Positions 1 through 5,955 of a DNA stretch of 7,263 nucleotides are shown here, piece by piece. The translations under genes were made by a program, and so were the position numbers. The notes under the pieces were generated by a model. It was not told the DNA's origin, did no database searches, and worked only from the letters and a program-made list of their open reading frames with translations. Numbering within the stretch: position 1 is the stretch's first letter; each line of letters opens with the position of its first letter. The DNA comes from Rhodobacterales bacterium (GTDB taxonomy: Bacteria > Pseudomonadota > Alphaproteobacteria > Rhodobacterales > Rhodobacteraceae), in contig JAACVA010000124.1 of assembly GCA_009992615.1 (NCBI GenBank), forward strand, positions 1 through 7,263, in the 5' to 3' direction.

Positions 1-1163
1 TCAAGGATGACGCCGATGTCTTTCGCATGCGCCGCCTCGACCAGGTTGCGAAACTCATGCGGCGGGCCGTGGCGGACGGTGGGGGCGAACAGGCCCACGG
101 GCTGATACCCCCACGAGCCGTCAAAGGGATATTCACTGATCGGCATCAGTTCGATATGGGTGAACCCCATGTCGGCCACATAGTCGATCAGTTGTTCCGC
201 CGCCTCGACATAGGACAGCGGCCGGTTGTTGTCTTCGGAATGGCGCCGCCATGATCCAAGATGCACCTCGTAAACGCTGATCGGCGCGGTGCGGGCATTG
301 TGATCGGCGCGGATGTTCATCCAGCGGCCATCCTGCCAGCCATATCCACGGATGTCGCGCACCATGCTGGCGTTTTCCGGGGGGTGCTGGCTGCCGAAAC
401 CCACGGGATCGGCCTTGAGCGGTAGCAGTGTCCCGTCATGCGCCAGGATTTCGTACTTGTACACTTCCTTGTCGCCGACCCCGGGAATGAAAATTTCCCA
501 AACCCCGGTTGCGCCACGCCGCCGCATCAGGTGGCGCCGGCCGTCCCAGTGGTTGAACCCGCCCACCACGCTGACCCGTTGGGCGTTCGGCGCCCAGACG
601 GCAAAATGCGTGCCCTCGGTGCCTTCATGCTGCATCACATGGGCGCCAAGAACTGTCCAGATGCGTTGGTGGGTGCCTTCGCCCAGCAGGTATTCGTCCA
701 TCTCGCCGATAACCGGGCCAAAGCGATAGGGATCCTGCATGTCCCATGTCTGACTGCCGTCCGAGCCGCGCAGGGTGTAGGGCTGGCCCGACGGCACCTT
801 TCCGCTGAACACGTTCAGGTCAGGCGCCACCCGGTCAAGCGGATAGTCCTTGCCGCCGATCACCGCCGCCATCGTGCTGGCACCGTGGTCAACTGCAGTC
901 AGCCAGGTGGTGCGCCCACGCTTGTGCGGGCCAAGATACGCAAACGGATCGCCATGCCGGCCATCGTGCAGCGCCTGCGCGATCTCTTGCGTAATGCCAT
1001 GCGAGGGGAACGCGGCAGCGGCCTTTGCTCTCTTTGCCTTGGTCGGCGCCTCGGTCTGGGTCTTTTTTGCCGTGGTCGACTTGGCGGCCTTTGGCTTGGC
1101 CGCCGCCGGGGTGTCGGCGGTGGCAGACTTGGCGGGTTTGGCGGAAGCTTTTGGTGTTTTCAT
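1..1163 (-). CDS. glgB: 1,4-alpha-glucan branching enzyme GlgB, N-terminal part (runs off left edge)
   Basis: GlgB cleaves alpha-1,4-glucan chains and re-attaches them by alpha-1,6 links, making the branches of glycogen in the cytoplasm. Read on the minus strand from ATG at 1163, the frame stays open to the window edge, giving 387 residues. About residues 1-51 are a low-complexity tail with 12 Lys and roughly 18 Ala, plus Pro and Thr. Family sequence starts near residue 53. Recognisable blocks are DPFAYLGPH (72-80), DPYRFGP (144-150), the CBM48-type module with FAVWAPNAQRVSVVGGFNHWDGRRH (187-211), YEVHLGSWRRH (298-308), and the start of the GH13 barrel with GFTHIELMPISEYPFDGSWGYQP (333-355). 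The last codons read VIL, just before family region I. The catalytic Asp and Glu lie outside the window. The ATG has only a weak Shine-Dalgarno (GAGTGA close to the start); an in-frame GTG at 1172 is an alternative. It lies 108 bp after glgP, in the same orientation. Identity is very secure; the exact start is less so. Confidence 0.96.
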   Translation of the reverse strand, partial: MKTPKASAKPAKSATADTPAAAKPKAAKSTTAKKTQTEAPTKAKRAKAAAAFPSHGITQEIAQALHDGRHGDPFAYLGPHKRGRTTWLTAVDHGASTMAAVIGGKDYPLDRVAPDLNVFSGKVPSGQPYTLRGSDGSQTWDMQDPYRFGPVIGEMDEYLLGEGTHQRIWTVLGAHVMQHEGTEGTHFAVWAPNAQRVSVVGGFNHWDGRRHLMRRRGATGVWEIFIPGVGDKEVYKYEILAHDGTLLPLKADPVGFGSQHPPENASMVRDIRGYGWQDGRWMNIRADHNARTAPISVYEVHLGSWRRHSEDNNRPLSYVEAAEQLIDYVADMGFTHIELMPISEYPFDGSWGYQPVGLFAPTVRHGPPHEFRNLVEAAHAKDIGVIL

Positions 1164-1255
1164 GTCACTCACGGTAAGCGTTTCTGTTCAGGGGGCAACC
1201 CTTTGCCGCGGGGTCGGGTTCCACAGCCGGGTGTCGGGGCCCGATACAGAGGCAG

Positions 1256-1267
1256 GGCCCGAAGGCC
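1256..1267 (-). other. UUCG-tetraloop hairpin between glgP and glgB
   Basis: On the minus strand, four bases past the glgP stop codon, the sequence reads GGCC-TTCG-GGCC. This is a 4-bp stem closed by C-G around a UUCG loop, a tetraloop class known to be unusually stable in RNA. No T-run follows, so it is not a standard intrinsic terminator. It could mark an mRNA 3' end or a processing/attenuation point between glgP and glgB. The stem is short and chance occurrence in GC-rich DNA is possible. The rest of the 108-bp gap holds only an 11-bp near-palindrome (1234-1244). Confidence 0.35.
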
Positions 1268-1271
1268 AGGG

Positions 1272-3653
1272 TCAGACCCCGGCGTTGACCGACCGCGCGC
1301 CCCAGATATCGGCCATATAACCACGGATCGTGCGATCGGACGAAAACCATCCCGACCGCGCGGTATTCAACAGCGCCATCCGCATCCAGGCGTCGCGGTC
1401 GGCAAAGGCGGCGTCAACCGCACGCTGGGCGCGCCAGTAATCGGTGAAATCCGACGCGACCAGAAAGTAATCGGGCCCCGACAGGTTGTCGGTAATCGCG
1501 CGGAACAGGCCCGGATCCTTGGGCGAGAACACCCCATCGTGAATCGCCTTGGCAGCACGGGCCAGCCGGGGATCGGCGGCAATCGCCTGGGCCGCGTGCC
1601 CCTCGATTTCGCGGCGCGCGACCACCTCCTCGGCCGTCATGCCGAACAGGAAAAAGTTGTCGGCGCCCACATGTTCGCGGATTTCCACATTCGCCCCATC
1701 CAGCGTGCCCACCGTCAGCGCACCATTCAGGGCAAATTTCATGTTGCCGGTGCCGCTGGCCTCTTTTCCCGCCGTCGAAATCTGCTCCGACAGGTCGGAC
1801 GCAGGGATCAGCCTCTCGGCCAGCGTGACGTTATAGTTGGCAGGATACACCACCTTGAGCCATTTCGAGGTGACCGGATCGGCGTTCAGTACATCGCCCA
1901 CGGCATTGATCAAATGGATGATCTGTTTTGCAAACACATAACCCGGCGCCGCCTTGCCGCCGAATATCTTGACCCGGGGCGTCCAGTTGCCGTTCGGATT
2001 GTCGTGAATGTCCTGCCACAGCGCGATGGTTTCCAGAATGTTCAGATGTTGGCGCTTGTATTCATGGATGCGCTTGATCTGCACGTCGAACATCGCCTCG
2101 GGGTCGATCTGCACGCCTTGGGTGTCGGCAAACCACTGCGCCAGATCCACCTTGTTGGCACGTTTCGCATCGCCATAGGCGGTCACGAAGGCGGCATCGT
2201 CAACCTGCGCCTCAAGCCCCTGCAACTGTTCCAGATCGTCGATCCAACCGGTGCCGATGACCTGCGAGATCAGCGCCGACAGGCGCGGATTGGCCGACAG
2301 CACCCAGCGGCGCGGCGTCACGCCGTTGGTTTCGTTGACGATGCGGTCGGGGTGCAGCGCGTGCAGTTCCTTGAACACCGTCTGTTTCATCAACCCGGTG
2401 TGCAGCGCCGACACGCCGTTCACCTTGTGCGCCATGGTAAAGGCGATTTCACCCATCTTGACCTCGCCGTTTTCACGCAGCGTGATCCTGCGCTGCGGAT
2501 GGGCTTTGGCGTGGTCAGCGTCAATCGCCTCGATCAGCTGCATGTGACGCGGCAACAGATCCCCCATCAAATCCTCGCTCCAGCGTTCCAGCGCCTCGGG
2601 CAACAGGGTGTGGTTGGTATAGGACAGACAGCCGCGCGCGGTTTTGATCGCGGTTGCCAGATCCATCCCCTTTTCGTCGTGCAAAAGTCTCACCAACTCG
2701 GGGCCGGCGATGGCGGGGTGCGTGTCGTTCAGCTGAATCGCCACTTTCGAGGGCAGCAATGTCAGGTCGGCAAACTCGGAATCGAACCGGCGCAGGATGT
2801 CACGCAGCGATGCCGCCGTGAAGAAAAATTCCTGCTTCAGGCGCAGCCGCTTGCCCGCGGGGGTGCTGTCATCGGGGTAAAGCACGCGGGAAATGGTGCG
2901 CGCCAGCGCTTCAGGCTCGGCTGCGCCATAGTAATCGCCGGCATTGAACCGGTCGAGATCGAACAGCTTGGTCGGCCGAGCCTCCCACAGGCGCAGGGTG
3001 TTGGCCCAGCGCCCGGCCCAGCCGATGATCGGCGTGTCATGCGCCCTGGCGATCACGGTTTCCGCCGGGGCCCAGCCGGCCTTGGTGACGGTGCCGCCGA
3101 AACCGATGGTATAACAGGATTCGGGGCGCTCGAACTCCCACACGTTGGTTTGCTGCAACCAGTCTTCGGGCGCCTCTTTCTGCACCCCCCCCTCAAAGCT
3201 CTGCTTGAACAGCCCATGCTCATAGCGGATGCCATAGCCGTACGCGGGGCAGCCGAGGGTGGAAAGTGATTCAAGGAAACACGCCGCCAGACGCCCCAAC
3301 CCGCCGTTGCCCAGAGCCGCGTCAGGTTCGTCGGCCAGAACAGCCGGAAGATCCATCCCGAAGGACCGCAAGGCGGCATCCGCGCTGTCCATCAACCCCA
3401 GGTTGACCACCGCATCCTCAAGCAGCCGCCCGATCAGGAATTCCATCGACAGGTAATACACCCTTTTGTGATGCCCGGCATAGGTGGCGCGGGTGCTGGC
3501 GAACCACGGATCGACAATGCGGTCGCGCACCGCAAGCGACAGCGCGATGCGCCAGTCGCTGATCTGTGCATGATCCGGGTCCTTGCCCAACGAATAGGTC
3601 AGATGGTGCGCTATGGCTTCGGCAAAATCGGCGGACAAATCTTTGGCGGACAT
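1272..3653 (-). CDS. glgP: glycogen/maltodextrin phosphorylase GlgP
   Basis: GlgP is a PLP-dependent GT35 enzyme. It removes glucose from the non-reducing ends of glycogen with phosphate, releasing glucose-1-phosphate in the cytoplasm. The 793-residue product matches the usual bacterial length of about 800. Visible family blocks are RVYYLSMEFLIGRLL near residue 65, the glycine-rich ALGNGGLGRLAACFLESL near 112-129, YGIRYEHGLFKQ near 140-151, QLNDTHPAIAGPELVRLL near 310-325, SYTNHTLLPEALERW near 345-360 and NETNGVTPRRW near 440. The PLP-lysine block is EASGTGNMKFALNGA, with the lysine at about residue 639 (codon 1737-1739). No key motif looks damaged. The start at 3653 is supported by GAAAGG (3660-3665) six bases upstream of ATG. 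It is probably co-transcribed with glgB downstream; a 320-bp gap separates it from the upstream gene, suggesting its own promoter. GlgP versus MalP substrate preference cannot be read from sequence, but the glgB neighbour favours glycogen. Confidence 0.98.
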   Translation of the reverse strand: MSAKDLSADFAEAIAHHLTYSLGKDPDHAQISDWRIALSLAVRDRIVDPWFASTRATYAGHHKRVYYLSMEFLIGRLLEDAVVNLGLMDSADAALRSFGMDLPAVLADEPDAALGNGGLGRLAACFLESLSTLGCPAYGYGIRYEHGLFKQSFEGGVQKEAPEDWLQQTNVWEFERPESCYTIGFGGTVTKAGWAPAETVIARAHDTPIIGWAGRWANTLRLWEARPTKLFDLDRFNAGDYYGAAEPEALARTISRVLYPDDSTPAGKRLRLKQEFFFTAASLRDILRRFDSEFADLTLLPSKVAIQLNDTHPAIAGPELVRLLHDEKGMDLATAIKTARGCLSYTNHTLLPEALERWSEDLMGDLLPRHMQLIEAIDADHAKAHPQRRITLRENGEVKMGEIAFTMAHKVNGVSALHTGLMKQTVFKELHALHPDRIVNETNGVTPRRWVLSANPRLSALISQVIGTGWIDDLEQLQGLEAQVDDAAFVTAYGDAKRANKVDLAQWFADTQGVQIDPEAMFDVQIKRIHEYKRQHLNILETIALWQDIHDNPNGNWTPRVKIFGGKAAPGYVFAKQIIHLINAVGDVLNADPVTSKWLKVVYPANYNVTLAERLIPASDLSEQISTAGKEASGTGNMKFALNGALTVGTLDGANVEIREHVGADNFFLFGMTAEEVVARREIEGHAAQAIAADPRLARAAKAIHDGVFSPKDPGLFRAITDNLSGPDYFLVASDFTDYWRAQRAVDAAFADRDAWMRMALLNTARSGWFSSDRTIRGYMADIWGARSVNAGV

Positions 3654-3749
3654 GGAGAACCTTTCAAACTGCGAAAATCTGCACGGGGTCTTGGCACGGA
3701 TTGTCGATCACGGTGTTGGCGTTGCCCATCCGGCCCTGCCGTTTCTGGG

Positions 3750-3774
3750 CGTTGGCGTTAAACTTACCCCAACG
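3750..3774. promoter_or_regulatory. inverted repeat in the glgP leader
   Basis: CGTTGG (3750-3755) and CCAACG (3769-3774) are perfect 6-bp inverted arms around 13 bases rich in A/T (GTTAAACTTA), unlike the GC-rich surroundings. The site lies about 100-120 bp upstream of the glgP start. It could be a dimeric regulator site or a 5' UTR stem. I cannot name a regulator, and 6-bp arms can occur by chance. Confidence 0.25.
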
Positions 3775-3799
3775 TGTTATCGCAGCCCGTGCCCATTGC

Positions 3800-3807
3800 A
3801 AGCGCTT
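3800..3807. promoter_or_regulatory. possible LacI-family operator core upstream of glgP
   Basis: AAGCGCTT is a perfect 8-bp palindrome with a central CG, within TGCAAGCGCTTTGG. LacI-family sugar regulators commonly bind palindromes with this type of AANCGNTT core. It is about 147 bp upstream of the glgP start and overlaps the best -35-like hexamer (TTGCAA, minus strand), as a repressor site would. The flanking bases do not extend the symmetry, so this is a weak candidate based on pattern and position only. Confidence 0.28.
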
Positions 3808-3909
3808 TGGACACAGGTTCAGGGCGTTTTACCGATTTCGCGCAAGGATGCATCACACGGGCGGTGACCGGGTTTTTTGTATGCGGCGGTGCACGTACAA
3901 GGCCCACCC

Positions 3910-3951
3910 GCCGCCGTGCGCTTGACCGGACACGGGGCAAGGCACGGCGGC
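3910..3951 (-). terminator. hairpin downstream of the aldo/keto reductase gene, possible terminator
   Basis: Perfect 10-bp arms, GCCGCCGTGC (3910-3919) and GCACGGCGGC (3942-3951), flank a 22-base loop. On the minus strand the hairpin starts about 23 bases after the aldo/keto reductase stop codon, where a transcript end would be expected. No T-run follows the stem, so it is not a canonical intrinsic terminator; it may instead protect a 3' end or assist Rho-dependent termination. The stem is strong, but the function is inferred from position. Confidence 0.4.
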
Positions 3952-3973
3952 AAAAGACGGGCCAGCGCGGCGG

Positions 3974-4999
3974 TTACGGTGTTGGTGCATCGCTGCGCAG
4001 CAGGCCCTGCGCCTTCAGATCCTGCCACAGCGCATCGGGAATGACCGCCTGCGCCGCCTGCACGTTCGAGCGTGTTTCATCCACCCCCTGCCCGCCCGGA
4101 ATCACCGACAGCGTGGTCGGATGCAACAGCGGGAACCGGAACGCCGCATCGACCAGACGGGTGCCATGGGCGGCACACACCGCCTCGATCCGGCCCACCC
4201 GGTCGAGGATGTCCTGCGGAGCCGGATCATAGTTGTAAAACGCGCCCGGTTTTGGCCCGGTGGCCAGAATGCCCGAATTATAGGCCCCCCCCATGACCAG
4301 CCCTATGCCGCGCGCCTCGGCCATGGGCAGGAAGCTGTCCAGCGCGGTCTGCTCCAGCAGAGTGTATCGCCCGGCCAGCAGGAAAATGTCGAAATCCCCC
4401 CGCTCGGCCAGCCATTGGCAGCTTTCCCATTCGTTCACCCCAGCGCCAAACGCCGAAATCACGCCCTGATCGCGCAACTCGACCAGCGCCTTGTAGCCGC
4501 TTGTCATCAGCTCGTTCAGCGCCGCATCCACGACACCGCGATCGCCCCGCGAAAACATGTCAAGATCGTGGGCATACAGAATATCGACCCGACTTTGCCC
4601 CAGGCGTTCCAGCGAAAACTCAAGGCTGCGCATCACACCATCGTAGGTATAGTCATACACTTCTTTTCGGGCGGGCACCTCGAACCATTTGCCGATGCCA
4701 TCGCGGTTCGCAGGCGCGCAAGGGCGCAGCAACCGGCCGATCTTGGTGGACAGCACATAGTCGTCGCGCGGCTTGTCGCGCAGGAACCGGTTCAGCCGGG
4801 TTTCCGACAGGCCAAAGCCATACAGCGGCGCAGTGTCGTAATACCGCACACCGGCATCCCACGCCGCCTGCAACGTGGCATGGGCTGTCTCGTCGCTGAT
4901 CGCGCGGTACAGATTGCCCAGCGGCGCACCGCCAAAGCCCAGTTCGGTGAACCCGAGGGCCTTGCCGATACGGTCGAAGCTGCGGGTATTGAGAGACAT
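3974..4999 (-). CDS. aldo/keto reductase, D-threo-aldose (L-fucose) dehydrogenase / pyridoxal 4-dehydrogenase type
   Basis: This is a 341-residue NAD(P)-dependent oxidoreductase of the aldo/keto reductase (TIM-barrel) superfamily, cytoplasmic with no signal peptide. The catalytic tetrad is complete by pattern: Asp55 and Tyr60 in YYDTAPLYGFGLSE, Lys86 in VLSTKIGRLLRP, and His144 in DILYAHD. The N-terminal GFGGAPLGNLY and the insert GIGKWFEVPARKEVYDYTYDGVMRSLEFSLERLG resemble the subgroup containing bacterial L-fucose/D-threo-aldose 1-dehydrogenase and pyridoxal 4-dehydrogenase. SVIPGGQ (about 298-304) is the late cofactor-phosphate-loop region. The start at 4999 is supported by GAGGA about 9 bases upstream. 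It lies 105 bp downstream of the BLUF gene on the same strand and may share its transcript. The superfamily call is secure; the substrate is not, and nothing nearby (no fucose or pyridoxine pathway gene) decides it. Confidence 0.93.
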   Translation of the reverse strand: MSLNTRSFDRIGKALGFTELGFGGAPLGNLYRAISDETAHATLQAAWDAGVRYYDTAPLYGFGLSETRLNRFLRDKPRDDYVLSTKIGRLLRPCAPANRDGIGKWFEVPARKEVYDYTYDGVMRSLEFSLERLGQSRVDILYAHDLDMFSRGDRGVVDAALNELMTSGYKALVELRDQGVISAFGAGVNEWESCQWLAERGDFDIFLLAGRYTLLEQTALDSFLPMAEARGIGLVMGGAYNSGILATGPKPGAFYNYDPAPQDILDRVGRIEAVCAAHGTRLVDAAFRFPLLHPTTLSVIPGGQGVDETRSNVQAAQAVIPDALWQDLKAQGLLRSDAPTP

Positions 5000-5025
5000 G
5001 GTTGGGTTTCCTCAGGTCAGTGCAC

Positions 5026-5041
5026 CTGCGCGCCGGCGCAG
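5026..5041 (-). other. hairpin in the leader of the aldo/keto reductase gene
   Basis: CTGCGC (5026-5031) and GCGCAG (5036-5041) form a perfect 6-bp stem with a 4-base loop. They lie in the 105-bp gap between the BLUF stop and the aldo/keto reductase start, about 12 bases before its Shine-Dalgarno. Outer TGCACC (5021-5026) and GGTGCA (5063-5068) are also inverted, 36 bases apart. The hairpin could modulate translation or mark the end of the BLUF transcript. There is no T-run, so it is not a clear terminator. Confidence 0.3.
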
Positions 5042-5104
5042 ATATTTCCAGGATGCCGGTGGGGTGCATCGGCCTGTGTGGTTTGCCTGAAAGGCGGCTT
5101 TGTT

Positions 5105-5530
5105 TCAATCCTGATCGGGTTTTACCTGATCGGATTTGGCCTGAATGGCCAACATGCGGAACACTTCGCAAATCGCGGCCCCGTCCACCCCGACGGGCAC
5201 CCCATCGCGCACCGCCGCCTCGGGCCACAACCAGGATTGGGCGGGATCGTGCAGCATCGACCATTGGCCAAACATCCGCCGGGTCACCGGGCGGACCAGA
5301 TGCCGGGTGATGTTCAGGTGCCGGTCGTCCCGCGCAATCCGCCCGAATGTCGCCTCAAGCGCCGCTTCGGGCCCTTCGAGCATCTGCACGAAAATATCCC
5401 GCCGACAGATCAGGGCGCCCGAGATGTCGTCGCGCGTGTTGTTGCGCCGTGCGATGACCAGAAGATTGCCAAGGGTCGCCTCATCAAAAGCGAACGGTTG
5501 CGAGGTATAAACGATTTGGGCAAGCCCCAT
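5105..5530 (-). CDS. short BLUF-domain blue-light sensor protein (BlrB-like)
   Basis: BLUF domains bind FAD non-covalently and sense blue light through a hydrogen-bond switch around a Tyr-Gln pair. The domain spans about residues 3-95: IVYTSQ (6-11), LLVIARRNNTRDDISGALI (23-41), FVQMLEGPEAALEATFGRIARDDRH (47-71) and FGQWSML (87-93). Aligned by eye to AppA, the flavin-pocket residues are present: Tyr8 (AppA Tyr21), Asn31 (Asn45), Gln49 (Gln63), Trp90 (Trp104) and Met92 (Met106). The remaining ~46 residues carry no recognisable output domain. The total of 141 residues resembles the short single-domain BLUF proteins such as BlrB of Rhodobacter sphaeroides. It is soluble, with no signal peptide. 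AGGA sits about 9 bases before the ATG at 5530. It is divergent from urtA and 105 bp upstream of the aldo/keto reductase. The photoreceptor call is firm; the partner and output are unknown. Confidence 0.95.
   Translation of the reverse strand: MGLAQIVYTSQPFAFDEATLGNLLVIARRNNTRDDISGALICRRDIFVQMLEGPEAALEATFGRIARDDRHLNITRHLVRPVTRRMFGQWSMLHDPAQSWLWPEAAVRDGVPVGVDGAAICEVFRMLAIQAKSDQVKPDQD
5110..5148. repeat. 15-bp imperfect tandem repeat forming the BLUF C-terminus
   Basis: On the plus strand, units 5110-5124 and 5125-5139 both start CCTGATCGG and match at 12 of 15 positions. A third, partial unit starts at 5140 (7 of the first 9 bases match). Read on the minus strand, 15 bp equals five codons, so the gene ends in AKSDQ-VKPDQ-D just before the stop. 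The likely origin is slippage duplication that lengthened the tail in frame. Confidence 0.6.
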
Positions 5531-5791
5531 ATGGCGGTTCCTGTGCTGCGTCGCCCGCCGGGTTGCGGAAACGATCCTCAGCCGCAGGCTACGCTGTCAC
5601 CGGGCGGTTGTCTGCGGAAAAATAGGGCCGCTTTGTCGCGCCCTTTTCGGCTGACTCCGGCAAAAAATTTCGCAGATTCGTCTCAAAACCGACGCGTATT
5701 CAGGCAGTGGCGGTGAATTTCGCATCGCCAACGCGCCGTTGACGTGTGGGTAGGGTCCGCCGGTTGGCCACGACTGGACGGCGCCGCGCGA

Positions 5792-5822
5792 TTGGCCGTC
5801 ATCTGACAAGGCCAACGGCCAA
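5792..5822. repeat. inverted repeat 1 upstream of urtA
   Basis: TTGGCCGT (5792-5799) and ACGGCCAA (5815-5822) are perfect 8-bp inverted arms with a 15-base spacer. The site ends about 134 bp before the urtA start and only 6 bp before the next inverted repeat. It could be an operator or a stem in the urtA 5' UTR. Confidence 0.45.
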
Positions 5823-5828
5823 GACCGC

Positions 5829-5870
5829 CGCGCAGGGGGTTTGATCCTGGCAGAAACCTGCCCCTGCGCG
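5829..5870. repeat. inverted repeat 2 upstream of urtA, with a competing inner stem
   Basis: CGCGCAGGGG (5829-5838) and CCCCTGCGCG (5861-5870) are perfect 10-bp inverted arms around 22 bases. Inside, GGCAG (5849-5853) and CTGCC (5858-5862) can form a second hairpin that shares two bases with the outer right arm, so the two folds partly exclude each other. The element ends 85 bp before the urtA start. If transcribed, it would be a stable 5' UTR structure; otherwise it is a candidate operator. No T-run follows, so it is not a clear terminator. Confidence 0.5.
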
Positions 5871-5955
5871 ACGCCAACATCATTGCTGTGTGCCGTATCC
5901 AGGCGCCGGGGGCCTTGAGCGGGCCAACACAGCGCAACAGGGGAATGAAACGTCC

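Larger units (their letters stand above)
3654..3973 (-). promoter_or_regulatory. 320-bp non-coding leader/promoter region of glgP-glgB
   Basis: No convincing gene lies here: the open frames on either strand are short, lack family resemblance and overlap neighbouring genes. The region lies after the aldo/keto reductase stop and before glgP, so it is the natural site of the glg promoter on the minus strand. The best -35-like hexamer I see is TTGCAA at about 3797-3802. It overlaps the palindrome at 3800-3807, and no good -10 follows at 16-18 bp, so I do not assign a transcription start. Inverted repeats at 3750-3774 and 3910-3951 are listed separately. Confidence 0.5.
5531..5955. promoter_or_regulatory. 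425-bp divergent intergenic region between the BLUF gene and urtA
   Basis: This region should carry promoters for the BLUF gene (leftward) and urtA (rightward). No convincing protein gene is present. I looked for a sigma-54 promoter and a NtrC palindrome (TGCACC/GGTGCA type), which would suit a nitrogen-scavenging gene, and found neither; TGGCAG-N5-TGCC near 5848 has the wrong spacing. TTGACG (5739-5744) is -35-like but has no good -10. AATTTCGCA occurs twice as a direct repeat, at 5666-5674 and 5716-5724, exactly 50 bp apart. The urtA-proximal half holds two strong inverted repeats, listed separately. Confidence 0.5.

Noticed and set aside
438..3269. 943-codon open frame on the plus strand opposite glgP and glgB
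   Set aside because: It is wholly antisense to two well-recognised genes, has no recognisable domain and shows Arg/Gly/His-rich composition typical of antisense frames in GC-rich DNA.
3862..3880. CGGTGACCGGG followed by a run of six T on the plus strand as a terminator
   Set aside because: No plus-strand gene ends here and the would-be stem leaves no usable loop.
5085..5095. Small hairpin GCCT-GAA-AGGC after the BLUF stop as a terminator
   Set aside because: The stem is only 4 bp and no T-run follows on the minus strand.
4121..5716. 531-codon open frame on the plus strand opposite the aldo/keto reductase and BLUF genes
   Set aside because: It spans two real genes and an intergenic gap on the other strand, and its translation has no coherent domain.
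5597..5815. 72-codon minus-strand open frame in the BLUF-urtA intergenic region
   Set aside because: It has no family resemblance, no clear Shine-Dalgarno was noted, and it overlaps inverted repeats expected of a regulatory region.
5842..5847. TGATCC resembling a Rhodobacter sigma-E -35 element
   Set aside because: No TAAGA-like -10 follows at a usable distance, and the hexamer lies inside the hairpin loop.
5848..5862. Sigma-54-like promoter (TGGCAG ... TGCC) upstream of urtA
   Set aside because: The GG-to-GC spacing is one base short and the -12 element is poor; the similarity is better explained by the GGCAG/CTGCC inverted repeat.
5890..5955. 22-codon N-terminal extension of urtA from ATG 5890
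   Set aside because: It would bury the signal peptide behind a non-hydrophobic stretch; the ATG at 5956 gives a standard signal peptide and a better-placed ribosome site.
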